From the NCBI GenBank assembly GCA_003518755.1, contig DOYA01000135.1:1-6081 (forward strand): DNA of 6,081 nt. The letters are read 5' to 3'. The DNA comes from Clostridiales bacterium. Its GTDB lineage: Bacteria > Bacillota > Clostridia > TANB77 > CAG-508. The notes under the pieces were generated by a model, which saw only the letters and a program-made list of their open reading frames with translations, did no database searches and was not told the DNA's origin. This document shows positions 1-6,081 of the stretch, in pieces. Both the position numbers and the translations under genes were made by a program. How positions within the stretch are numbered: position 1 is the first letter of the stretch; each line of letters opens with the position of its first letter.

Positions 1-90
1 TATCAATTTTATATTGACTTTTACACATCTTCTAATTTAGTTCTAAAAGTGTTTAAATCGTCTAATGAACCAATTTTATTTTCACTTAAT

Positions 91-128
91 AAAGAAAAAA
101 AATCATCCAACTTACTTGAATGATTTTT
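91..128 (-). terminator. Intrinsic terminator downstream of tRNA-Leu
   Basis: Read on the minus strand, a 9-bp perfect arm (98-106 with 120-128) continues through one G-U wobble (107/119) and three more pairs (108-110 with 116-118). The loop is 5 nt (111-115). A run of eight U follows at 95-102. This is a good rho-independent terminator for the tRNA gene. On the plus strand the wobble becomes a C/A mismatch and only five T follow, so it would be weaker in that direction. Confidence 0.7.
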
Positions 129-132
129 AATC

Positions 133-154
133 TATCTGTTAGTTCGAACAGATA
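133..154. repeat. Small perfect inverted repeat just past the tRNA 3' end
   Basis: TATCTGTT at 133-140 and AACAGATA at 147-154 form an 8-bp perfect stem around a 6-nt loop. It begins six bases beyond the encoded CCA of tRNA-Leu. No T-run follows directly on either strand, so it is not a terminator by itself. It may shape the 3' trailer of the pre-tRNA, or simply be a chance hairpin. Confidence 0.45.
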
Positions 155-160
155 CGTCAT

Positions 161-243
161 TGGTGCGGATGAAGGGACTCGAACCCCCACGCACAGGCAC
201 TGGTTCCTAAGACCAGCGCGTCTACCAGTTCCGCCACATCCGC
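161..243 (-). tRNA. tRNA-Leu (anticodon UAG)
   Basis: The 83-nt minus-strand sequence folds as a class II tRNA. The acceptor stem is GCGGATG/CATCCGC with A as discriminator and a genome-encoded CCA (161-163). The D-arm contains AACTGGTAGA. The anticodon stem CTGGT/ACCAG holds the loop CTTAGGA, giving anticodon TAG (plus-strand positions 207-209), which reads CUN leucine codons. A long variable arm follows, then the T-loop TTCGAGT, whose stem has two G-U pairs. The long variable arm and the anticodon together identify leucine. It has its own promoter (256-285) and terminator (91-128), so it appears to be a single-gene transcription unit. Confidence 0.97.
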
Positions 244-255
244 ATAACAAAATAT

Positions 256-285
256 ATAATAGCACAATTATCTGTATTCTGTCAA
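256..285 (-). promoter_or_regulatory. Promoter of tRNA-Leu
   Basis: On the minus strand a perfect -35 TTGACA (280-285) and a near-consensus -10 TATTAT (256-261) are separated by 18 bp. Transcription would start about 6 nt upstream of the mature tRNA 5' end at 243. The near-perfect match fits a strongly expressed stable-RNA gene. Confidence 0.8.
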
Positions 286-312
286 GTGATTTTTTATATT
301 TTTTTGTTTTAG

Positions 313-341
313 TTGCATTTTACATAAAGTTGTGATATAAT
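313..341 (+). promoter_or_regulatory. Promoter of the 206-aa gene
   Basis: TTGCAT (313-318) and a perfect TATAAT (336-341) are separated by 17 bp. This is a sigma-A-type promoter pointing to the gene at 374. It lies back to back with the tRNA-Leu promoter, with 27 bp between the two -35 boxes. The 5' UTR would be about 25 nt, with no room for a riboswitch. Confidence 0.7.
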
Positions 342-373
342 AGTTTTATGATTTTATAAAAGGAGATTAAATT

Positions 374-994
374 ATGTCAACACCATTTATACTTTCTAAG
401 AAAAAATCTGCTGGTAATAAAGTTACTAAATATGAGTTCAAGCATCCTAAAGACATTTTATCACAAGGATTGCATTTTATTCCAGGGGACGAAACAAGTT
501 CTATTTTGAATCATTCTCATACTGGAGATTCTGAAAAGTATTATAGACTTAAAATAAATAAAACAGAAAATGGTCAGATTACTTCTATGGAATGGGAACC
601 CTTACCTGCTGTTTCTGCTTCTACTCCAGATCAAAATTCTCATTCAGTTGAAAGTTCTGACGAAATGCAAATTATTTTTGGTGTTAAAAGATCAAAAGAA
701 TATAATAATACTTATTGGCCTGAGGATATTCTTCCTGAAGTGTCATATGACAATGATTATCATTTATTCAAATTTACGTTAGGAGATGAAACCATTTATA
801 TAGATGATATTTTTGAAAATATCCTTTCTGAAAATGATATTGCCCTATATAGTAGAATTTCAGGAGCAGATAACTCTGAGTCTGATGTTAATTATATTAG
901 AACAGCTTATAAAGTAAATTTAGAAAAGTTTAGAAACTTTTTCTCATTTCCAGTTAAAAGTGGCGAAGGTAACAAAGGTGACGAAGCCCGTTAA
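374..994 (+). CDS. Uncharacterised acidic 206-aa protein
   Basis: I do not recognise this protein. The gene looks real: a sigma-A promoter at 313-341, AGGAG at 361-365 eight bases before ATG, and a terminator at its end. The product has no signal peptide, no membrane segment and no cysteine, so it is probably a soluble cytoplasmic protein. It is acidic (about 33 Asp/Glu against 23 Lys/Arg). It seems to have two parts: residues 1-78, with short alternating polar/hydrophobic strands (for example EKYYRLKINK and QITSMEWEPL), then a Ser/Thr/Pro-rich linker at about 79-97, then residues 98-195 rich in aromatic and acidic residues (IIFGVKRSKEY, WPEDILPE, YHLFKFTLGDETIYIDDIF). The tail from about 196 is polar and probably disordered. 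No catalytic motif is visible. It is transcribed alone and converges on ileS, so context gives no function. Its place next to a tRNA gene could mean acquired DNA, but no integrase or att repeat is seen. Confidence 0.8.
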   Translation: MSTPFILSKKKSAGNKVTKYEFKHPKDILSQGLHFIPGDETSSILNHSHTGDSEKYYRLKINKTENGQITSMEWEPLPAVSASTPDQNSHSVESSDEMQIIFGVKRSKEYNNTYWPEDILPEVSYDNDYHLFKFTLGDETIYIDDIFENILSENDIALYSRISGADNSESDVNYIRTAYKVNLEKFRNFFSFPVKSGEGNKGDEAR

Positions 995-1019
995 GATAAT
1001 CTTAACGGGTTCAATTTTT
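987..1019 (+). terminator. Terminator between the convergent 206-aa gene and ileS
   Basis: CCCGTTAAGA (987-996) and TCTTAACGGG (1000-1009) form a perfect 10-bp stem with a 3-nt loop, followed by TTTTT at 1015-1019. The TAA stop of the 206-aa gene (992-994) lies inside the left arm. The ileS stop (1018-1020) lies in the T-run. The same hairpin follows ileS on the minus strand, but with only a mixed C/T-containing sequence behind it, so it should stop plus-strand transcription best and act weakly, if at all, in the other direction. Confidence 0.85.
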
Positions 1020-4000
1020 ATATCACTTCCACAAATATTTTCAAAGTCTCTCCATTTATTGAAACATCTTGAAATTCTTTGTTTGGTTCATTATATAATA
1101 CATTTTTAGCAAGTGTATCATGTTTAATTGTATCTTCGAATTTCTTTACTACATTTTCAAGCATTTCGTTTCCAGAAACATATAGATTAATATTATCCAT
1201 TACTTCAAATCCACTATCTTTCCTCATGTTTTGAACTTTAGATAAAATCTCTCTTAAATATCCTTCTTCTTTTAGTTCTGGAGTAATTTCTGTTTCTATT
1301 ACAACACCAATTTCTCCATTTCCGGCAAATGCAAAACCTTCTTTACCTTGCATTGTAACCAAAAGATTATCCGCAGATAGTTCTATTTGTTCATCATCAA
1401 TTTCTATATATTCTAGTCCTCCACCTTGAACTTTTGTTGCTAGTTCCATTTGATTAAACTCTGCAATTTTTTCTTTAATTTTAGGAATTAATTTTCCATA
1501 TTCACGTCCAAGAACTGGTAAATTAGGCTTAATTTCAAAAGATACATATTCTCTCATATCTGCACCAAGTTCAACTTTTTTTACATTTAATTCATCTTTT
1601 ACGATGTCTGAATAGTATTCTGGTAAATCTTTTACAGATATACGCATCTCAGAAAGTGGTTGTCTATTTTTAATATTTACAGAATTTCTAGCACTTCTAC
1701 CAAGTTTAACAATTAAGTATGCCAAATCCATTTCTTGCTCTAATTTTTTATCTACTTTTGATTCATCAAATTCTGGCCATAAGCATAGATGTATACTTTC
1801 TTCAGCATTTTTGTCTAAATTAACTACTAAATTTTGATAAATTTCTTCTGTCATAAATGGTACAAATGGTGCTGAAACTTTGATAAGTTTAACTAAAACT
1901 TCATATAGTGTTACATAAGCTCCAATTTTGTCATCTGTAAGAGAAGTTCCCCAGAATCTTTCTCTGTTTCTTCTTACATACCAATTAGATAAACTATCTG
2001 TAAATTCTCCTATTTGAATTGCTGCACTTGTTATATCATATTTGTCAATTTTTTCATCAACTTCTTTAATTAATGTATTTAGTTTTGAAATAATCCATCT
2101 ATCCATTATATTATCTGATACAAAGTTTTTATAATTTAATGGATTAAATTGGTCTATTTCTGCATATAAAACATAGAATGAATATACATTCCAAAGTGTT
2201 GCTAAAAATCCTCTTTGTGTTTCTTGAACACTCTTAATTCCAAGACGTTTTGGAAGCCAAGGAGCTGCGGCTGTATAGAAATGCCATCTTGTAGCATCTG
2301 CACCAACTGTGTCTAATAATACAAGTGGATCTACTCCGTTTTTCTTAGATTTAGACATCTTTTGACCTTTTTCATCTAAAACATGACCTAAAACTATACA
2401 ATTTTCAAATGGTGTTCTTCCAAATAAAGCTGTTCCTAAAGCTGTTAATGTATAGAACCATCCTCTAGTTTGGTCAACCGCTTCTGAAATAAATCCTGCT
2501 GGGAATTGTTTTTCAAATTCTTCTTTATTTTCAAATGGATAATGATGCTGTGCATATGGCATAGAACCTGAATCAAACCAACAATCTATAACTTCTTTAA
2601 ATCTTGTCATCTCTTTTCCACATTTTGAACATTTTAAGTGGACATTATCTATATATGGTTTATGTAGTTCTATATCTTCTGGACAATCTACTGCTTTTTC
2701 TTTAAGTTCTTCAATTGAACCAATACATTCTAGGTTTCCACATTCACATTTCCAAACTGGTAGTGGTGTTCCCCAATATCTGTCTCTTGAAATTCCCCAA
2801 TCTATAACATTTTCTAAGAACTTACCAAATCTACCTGTACGAATAGTATCTGGATACCAAGAAACTTTATTGTTATTGTCAACAAGTTCATCTCTTAATG
2901 CTGACATCTTAACAAACCAGCTCTCTTTTGGATAATAAAGAAGTGGTGTATCACATCTCCAGCAATGAGGATATGAGTGTAAATGTTTTTCTTTGCTAAA
3001 TAGTTTATTTTGTTCTGCAAGCCATTTACAAATATCTTCATTACAATCTCTAACAAATCTTCCTGCCCATGGTTCTACTTCTGGTACAAATTTTCCTGAT
3101 TTATCTACTAAATTTACAAATGCTATATCATTTTGTTTGCAAACTAAACTATCATCTTCACCATAAGCTGGTGCTAAATGAACTATTCCTGTACCATCTT
3201 CTAATGTTACATAATCTCCATGAAGTACAACAAATGCTTTTCCCTCTGGTTTTGCAAAAGGCATTAATTGTTCATATTTAGTTCCAAGAAGTTCTTCTCC
3301 CTTAAATTCTTTAACTAATTCATATTCTTTGTCTTTTAAAACCGCAGGTGCTAAATCTTTTGCTAAAATATAATTTTCAAATTTTGATTCTTCTTCTGTT
3401 CCAACATTTACTTTAAATTCTGCATAAGTATATGATTTATTAACACATATTGCTAAATTTGATGGTAATGTCCAAGGTGTTGTTGTCCAAGCTAGAATAT
3501 ATGTATTTTCTTTGTTTAAAACTTTAAATTTTGCAATACATGTTAAATCTTTAACATCTTTATATCCTTGTGCAACTTCATGTGATGAAAGAGCAGTTCC
3601 ACATCTTGGGCAATATGGCATTACTTTATGACCTTCATATAATAAGCCTTTTTTCCAAAGCTCTTTTAAAGCCCACCAAACTGATTCTATGTAGTTATTA
3701 TGATATGTGACATATGGCTCATCCATGTCTACCCAAAAGCCAACTTTGTTGGTCATTTTTTCCCATTCGCCAACATATTTGAATACACTCTCTTTACATT
3801 CTTTAACAAATTTTTCTACACCATATTCTTCAATTTGTTCTTTTCCAGAAATACCAAGTTTTTTCTCAATTTCTAATTCAACAGGAAGTCCATGTGTATC
3901 CCAACCTGCTTTTCTTGGAACATAGTATCCTTTCATTACTTTATATCTTGGAATTATGTCTTTCATAACTCTTGTTTCAATATGTCCAACATGTGGCATT

Positions 4001-4155
4001 CCATTTGCTGTAGGTGGTCCATCATAAAAAACAAAATATTTCTTTCCTTTGTTCATGTCAAAATTTTTCTTAACAATGTTTTTTTCTTTCCATAGGTTGC
4101 TAACATTTTTTTCCATACCTACATAACCTTCTGGTAGTTCTACTTTTTTATACAT
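1018..4155 (-). CDS. ileS: Isoleucyl-tRNA synthetase, type 2
   Basis: This cytoplasmic class I synthetase charges tRNA-Ile with isoleucine using ATP. Its 1045 residues and internal motifs match the long type-2 (eukaryote-like) family rather than the roughly 920-aa bacterial type 1. Visible in order: the HXGH signature HVGH at 55-58, then GWDTHGLPVE (84-93); the CP1 editing domain that hydrolyses mischarged Val-tRNA, with TTTPWTLPSN (224-233) and GTGIVHLAPAYGEDD (321-335); Cys pairs at 182/185 and 398/401, and a further probable metal knuckle with C470, C472, C477, C509 and C512; the KMSKS loop at 599-603; the anticodon-binding helical domain from about 685 (DRWIISKLN); and NIKNRQPL at 827-834. 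The C-terminal zinc finger of type 1 is absent. ATG is preceded by AGGAG (4163-4167) with 7-nt spacing. Expression is controlled by an upstream T-box. The gene appears intact. Confidence 0.98.
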   Translation of the reverse strand: MYKKVELPEGYVGMEKNVSNLWKEKNIVKKNFDMNKGKKYFVFYDGPPTANGMPHVGHIETRVMKDIIPRYKVMKGYYVPRKAGWDTHGLPVELEIEKKLGISGKEQIEEYGVEKFVKECKESVFKYVGEWEKMTNKVGFWVDMDEPYVTYHNNYIESVWWALKELWKKGLLYEGHKVMPYCPRCGTALSSHEVAQGYKDVKDLTCIAKFKVLNKENTYILAWTTTPWTLPSNLAICVNKSYTYAEFKVNVGTEEESKFENYILAKDLAPAVLKDKEYELVKEFKGEELLGTKYEQLMPFAKPEGKAFVVLHGDYVTLEDGTGIVHLAPAYGEDDSLVCKQNDIAFVNLVDKSGKFVPEVEPWAGRFVRDCNEDICKWLAEQNKLFSKEKHLHSYPHCWRCDTPLLYYPKESWFVKMSALRDELVDNNNKVSWYPDTIRTGRFGKFLENVIDWGISRDRYWGTPLPVWKCECGNLECIGSIEELKEKAVDCPEDIELHKPYIDNVHLKCSKCGKEMTRFKEVIDCWFDSGSMPYAQHHYPFENKEEFEKQFPAGFISEAVDQTRGWFYTLTALGTALFGRTPFENCIVLGHVLDEKGQKMSKSKKNGVDPLVLLDTVGADATRWHFYTAAAPWLPKRLGIKSVQETQRGFLATLWNVYSFYVLYAEIDQFNPLNYKNFVSDNIMDRWIISKLNTLIKEVDEKIDKYDITSAAIQIGEFTDSLSNWYVRRNRERFWGTSLTDDKIGAYVTLYEVLVKLIKVSAPFVPFMTEEIYQNLVVNLDKNAEESIHLCLWPEFDESKVDKKLEQEMDLAYLIVKLGRSARNSVNIKNRQPLSEMRISVKDLPEYYSDIVKDELNVKKVELGADMREYVSFEIKPNLPVLGREYGKLIPKIKEKIAEFNQMELATKVQGGGLEYIEIDDEQIELSADNLLVTMQGKEGFAFAGNGEIGVVIETEITPELKEEGYLREILSKVQNMRKDSGFEVMDNINLYVSGNEMLENVVKKFEDTIKHDTLAKNVLYNEPNKEFQDVSINGETLKIFVEVI

Positions 4156-4201
4156 ATAAAAACTCCTTTCTTTTTCTTACCAATATTATAAATAATATGC
4201 A

Positions 4202-4316
4202 AAAGATTTTTTACCGCGTCAGCATTTCGTTTTTAAAATCCGTATGGTGGGTATCCCTAAAGGGGGTACCATAGGATTTTAAAAATGATGTGCGGTTAAA
4301 CAGGTAAAAAATCTTT
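4202..4316. repeat. 115-bp palindromic element in the ileS leader
   Basis: The ends are perfect 14-bp inverted repeats: AAAGATTTTTTACC (4202-4215) and GGTAAAAAATCTTT (4303-4316). Inside is a second perfect 12-bp pair, TTTTTAAAATCC (4230-4241) with GGATTTTAAAAA (4274-4285). This extends past one bulged G to TATGGT (4243-4248) with ACCATA (4268-4273), and the centre CCC-TAAA-GGG can close the hairpin. An alternative centre pairs GGTATCCC with GGGGTACC through one wobble. Less paired, more GC-rich segments at 4216-4229 and 4286-4302 separate the two stems. It codes for nothing. It lies between the T-box terminator and the ileS ribosome site, so it is carried on every full-length ileS mRNA. It could be a non-autonomous insertion (MITE-like) or a structured 5' UTR element. 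No clear target-site duplication is visible. Confidence 0.8.
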
Positions 4317-4341
4317 AAATAAAACTTACTAATTTAAGTAA

Positions 4342-4625
4342 GATAAAAATAAGCAAGTCATGTCCTTGTTTTAGGACGAAATGACTTGCTTGTATTCCGC
4401 GGTACCACCTAAATTAGTAACCTTTAATTACTCTCTTAATTTGCATTTAACGCATTGCTTACGACAAAACTTAATATTAAACAACTGTTTAAGTTCAGTT
4501 TTGCAACATATAAGGTGATAATAAATAATTTTTACTTACTCTAATTTCAGCTAATATAGAGCTCTCTAAAAGATATTATATTATTTACCTTGTCCTTAAT
4601 TATAGTTTTTAAATATTTATATTGG
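4342..4625 (-). ncRNA. T-box leader controlling ileS (AUC specifier)
   Basis: The minus strand carries the T-box signature AGGTGGTACCGCGG (4397-4410), whose TGGT should bind the free ACCA end of tRNA. The later CGTCCT (about 4371-4376) can pair with AGG/CG of this motif to make the antiterminator. Upstream, Stem I shows AAGGAC (4592-4597), AGAGAG (4562-4567) and a distal hairpin with loop AGCTGA. The lower helix is AAGG (4588-4591) with CCTT (4512-4515). The triplet directly before the conserved purine and this helix is ATC (4517-4519), an isoleucine codon, which matches the downstream gene. A further hairpin (GCAAAACT with AGTTTTGT) may be Stem II. When tRNA-Ile is uncharged it stabilises the antiterminator and ileS is transcribed; when charged, the terminator forms. 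Confidence 0.93.
4344..4391 (-). terminator. T-box regulated terminator before ileS
   Basis: On the minus strand AAGCAAGTCAT (4381-4391) pairs perfectly over 11 bp with ATGACTTGCTT (4351-4361). The inner GTCCT/AGGAC adds five pairs after a 3-nt bulge. ATTTTTAT follows (U-run 4345-4349). GTCCT is shared with the antiterminator, so the two folds exclude each other, as expected for transcription attenuation by a T-box. Confidence 0.92.
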
Positions 4626-4630
4626 TATAT

Positions 4631-4659
4631 ATAATATCACATTTTTCACATGAATTCAA
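4631..4659 (-). promoter_or_regulatory. Promoter of the T-box-ileS transcript
   Basis: TTGAAT (4654-4659) and TATTAT (4631-4636) are exactly 17 bp apart on the minus strand, with a TG at the extended -10 position. A start near 4624 puts the T-box Stem I about 30 nt into the transcript and gives a leader of about 470 nt before the ileS ATG. Confidence 0.75.
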
Positions 4660-4705
4660 GGGTTTTATAAAAAGTTTTAAAGATAGTGGTAGATAATTAA
4701 AATTG

Positions 4706-4736
4706 TAGAGAACCTCTAAGGGCGATTTTAATCGCC
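4706..4736 (-). terminator. Tandem small hairpins after yqeK, possible terminator
   Basis: GGCGAT/ATCGCC (4721-4736, loop 4) is followed on the minus strand by TAGAG/CTCTA (4706-4718, loop 3), then a T/A-rich stretch. It lies 15 bases past the yqeK stop. There is no uninterrupted T-run right after either hairpin, so termination is only likely. An alternative 8-bp pairing of ATTAAAAT (from 4698) with ATTTTAAT (to 4732) would span both hairpins. The rest of 4640-4751 holds only the ileS promoter and AT-rich sequence. Confidence 0.4.
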
Positions 4737-4751
4737 TGCAAAACCAATAAA

Positions 4752-5345
4752 CTAATTTTTTTCTTTTTTATTCATCAATAATTCATTTCTTGTTTCTATC
4801 GTTGTAGTAGGAATAGGCCCATTATCTTCTATTTTTTTTTCTAAGATAAAGTTTATATGCATAATAATTGCTTTGTCTATATCTTCAAAAGCAACTTTTC
4901 TCCACTCTTCTATAATAGAAGGACTTTTTCTATTTTCTTCAATTTTATCAGCAATATAAGTTACTTTAGCAAGCATATCCATTTTATAGTATGAAATAGC
5001 ATGATATCTTATAGCATTTTGTATTTGCTCATCAAGCCCATATTTTTCTTTTACAATAAATGCTCCTATAGGACAATGAAGTAATTTTGTATTCATTTTT
5101 TCGCCTTCATCTAATTCTATATTGTTTTTTTCTACTATTTTCAAAGCCTCTTCATCTGAAATGTTTTTTGCTATATCATGTGTTAAACCAGCAAGTGCTG
5201 CCTTGTCTTCATCAACTCCATACTTTTTTGCAAGTTCTACTGCCTTATTCATAACACCAATTGAATGATTATATCTTTTTTCTGATAACATTTCTTTTAA
5301 ATCTATTTTTATTTTTTCAATTAATTCTAAAGTCGCTTTTTTCAA
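4752..5345 (-). CDS. yqeK: HD-domain hydrolase YqeK (symmetrical Ap4A hydrolase family)
   Basis: This is a 197-aa soluble HD-superfamily metal hydrolase. Family members split diadenosine tetraphosphate symmetrically into two ADP, clearing a stress-related nucleotide. Predicted metal and catalytic residues are visible: His27 (RYNHSIGV), the His56-Asp57 pair in LTHDIAK, His90 (LLHCPIGA), His115 (IRYHAIS) and Asp133 in YIADKIEENR, the last being typical of YqeK. Length is normal. The start is TTG at 5343-5345, supported by AGGAG at 5355-5359 with 9-nt spacing; no in-frame ATG fits better, since the protein begins directly with the conserved N-terminal helix. In many Firmicutes yqeK sits with nadD and rsfS; here it follows a DUF1653 gene and recA. 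No clear promoter of its own is seen, so it may be read through from upstream genes. The C-terminal MNKKEKN is a polar tail. Confidence 0.92.
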   Translation of the reverse strand: MKKATLELIEKIKIDLKEMLSEKRYNHSIGVMNKAVELAKKYGVDEDKAALAGLTHDIAKNISDEEALKIVEKNNIELDEGEKMNTKLLHCPIGAFIVKEKYGLDEQIQNAIRYHAISYYKMDMLAKVTYIADKIEENRKSPSIIEEWRKVAFEDIDKAIIMHINFILEKKIEDNGPIPTTTIETRNELLMNKKEKN

Positions 5346-5416
5346 TTCTTTATTCTCCTACAATTTATTTTAAAATATTATTACTATTACTTATTTCATT
5401 AATATAAAAATCTAAA

Positions 5417-5462
5417 AGGTAAGAAGTTAGATGTCAGACCTCCAACCTCTTACTTCCTACCT
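5417..5462. repeat. Intergenic palindromic repeat, copy A (shorter)
   Basis: AGGTAAGAAGTTAG (5417-5430) and CTTACTTCCTACCT (5449-5462) are inverted repeats matching at 12 of 14 positions. The core (AGATGTCAGA, then TCCAACCTC) is shared with copy B at 5797-5853; copy A lacks about 7 bases near its right end. It lies 5 bases past the DUF1653 stop. On the minus strand the stem is followed by TTTTAGATTTTTA, so this copy probably also works as a terminator for the DUF1653 gene. The rest of 5346-5416 is AT-rich with only the yqeK ribosome site. Confidence 0.75.
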
Positions 5463-5467
5463 CAATT

Positions 5468-5728
5468 TTACTTATTCTTAAACTCGCCTGCTACACTTTC
5501 TATATGTTGTAATTCAAATCTGTATTTTTGTTTTACATTTGGATATTTTTCATGGTCCACTTCAGATAAAAACATATCTTTTGGTCTTATCCATAAAGAC
5601 CCATCTCCATATAATCTTCTATATACCACATAGTCTTCTTTAGTTTCACTGTTTTTTGCAATATCTTCAACTAAATAGCTATCACCTTTAAAGTGTTTGT
5701 AAATACCTTTAATTTTTAATTCATTCAT
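5468..5728 (-). CDS. DUF1653 family protein
   Basis: This 86-aa soluble protein matches the DUF1653 family of short bacterial proteins. The characteristic N-terminal segment is GIYKHFKG (8-15), followed by a Tyr-Leu-Val segment and AKNSETKEDYVVYRRL (24-39). The family core GDGSLWIRPKDMF lies at 41-53, and a final F-L-x-H-like part at 71-75. Family members are predicted to be small beta-rich proteins. No biochemical role is established, and none can be read from the sequence. ATG (5726-5728) has a strong AGGAGG at 5738-5743 with 9-nt spacing. It lies about 160 bp downstream of recA in the same direction, with repeat B in the gap, and is followed by repeat A, which may terminate its mRNA. Length is typical, with no sign of damage. 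Confidence 0.9.
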   Translation of the reverse strand: MNELKIKGIYKHFKGDSYLVEDIAKNSETKEDYVVYRRLYGDGSLWIRPKDMFLSEVDHEKYPNVKQKYRFELQHIESVAGEFKNK

Positions 5729-5796
5729 TGATATTTTCCTCCTTTTTATTTCAACTCACAAATAATAAATCTACTATGTATTAGTATTCTGAAATC

Positions 5797-5853
5797 AGAG
5801 GTAAGAAGTAAGATGTCAGAGTTCCAACCTCCTACGTCCTAGTTCTTACCTCT
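5797..5853. repeat. Intergenic palindromic repeat, copy B (full length)
   Basis: The outer arms AGAGGTAAGAA (5797-5807) and TTCTTACCTCT (5843-5853) are a perfect 11-bp inverted repeat. Pairing continues inward imperfectly, with several G-U pairs, to give a stem of about 25 bp around the loop TTCCAACC. The sequence is nearly the same as copy A in the same orientation. It begins 33 bp past the recA stop. No T-run follows on the minus strand, so termination after recA is uncertain. An RNA hairpin here could protect the recA mRNA 3' end. Confidence 0.78.
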
Positions 5854-5886
5854 TTTGGCCATTATAAAATTTTTACTAAATTATAT

Positions 5887-6081
5887 TTATTCTTCTGATT
5901 CGTCATCTTCTTTAGGTACTTCTTCTCCTAAACTTTGCTCAAATGCTTTTTCAAAGTTTTCTCTAACTTGTTTTTCAACTTCTTCCATAACTTTTGGATT
6001 ATCTATTAAATATTTTTTAACATTGTCTCTTCCTTGGCATAATCTTTCTCCTTTATAACTGAACCAAGATCCACTTTTTAC
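5887..6081 (-). CDS. recA: RecA recombinase, C-terminal 64 residues (partial)
   Basis: RecA forms filaments on single-stranded DNA, drives homologous strand exchange and triggers LexA self-cleavage. Only the C-terminal domain is present; the start lies beyond the window edge. The family hallmark KSGSWFSYKGERL-QGRDNVK is at visible residues 2-22, followed by the expected helix YLIDNPKVMEEVEKQVREN. The tail, EEVPKEDDESEE, is strongly acidic, as is usual for RecA C-termini, where it tunes DNA binding. One oddity is Cys15 in ERLCQGRD, where most RecA proteins have Gly. The stop is TAA (5887-5889), with a second in-frame TAA shortly after. The recA promoter and LexA box would lie outside the window. 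Confidence 0.96.
   Translation of the reverse strand, partial: VKSGSWFSYKGERLCQGRDNVKKYLIDNPKVMEEVEKQVRENFEKAFEQSLGEEVPKEDDESEE

Overview
This window is AT-rich chromosomal DNA from a low-GC Gram-positive bacterium, most likely an anaerobic clostridium (class Clostridia). The evidence is the AGGAGG-type ribosome sites, the TTA/AGA/ATA codon preference, a T-box leader in front of an aminoacyl-tRNA synthetase gene, a long type-2 isoleucyl-tRNA synthetase, and a YqeK-type HD hydrolase. The species cannot be named from the sequence.

Left part (1-1020). A tRNA-Leu(UAG) gene with encoded CCA lies on the minus strand, with its own consensus promoter and terminator. Back to back with it, a plus-strand gene encodes a 206-residue acidic, cysteine-free protein that I do not recognise. 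It has a clear promoter and ribosome site, and its stop codon lies inside a hairpin terminator facing the end of ileS.

Middle (1018-4660). ileS (1045 aa, type 2) runs on the minus strand. It is preceded by a leader of about 470 nt: promoter, T-box Stem I with an AUC (Ile) specifier, the T-box sequence, a strong terminator, then a 115-bp palindromic element with 14-bp perfect ends between that terminator and the start codon. The T-box should let uncharged tRNA-Ile switch ileS on. The palindrome is the least explained part of the window.

Right part (4661-6081). Three minus-strand genes follow one another: the 3' end of recA (cut by the window edge), a small DUF1653 protein, and yqeK (symmetrical Ap4A hydrolase family) starting at TTG. 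The two gaps between them each hold a copy of the same roughly 46-57 bp imperfect palindrome, so this looks like a dispersed intergenic repeat. The copy behind the DUF1653 gene is followed by T-rich sequence and may act as a terminator.

Most genes here are housekeeping (translation, recombination, nucleotide hydrolysis). I found no convincing new defence or mobile system. The parts worth following up are the palindrome in the ileS leader, the two-copy intergenic repeat and the orphan 206-aa gene.
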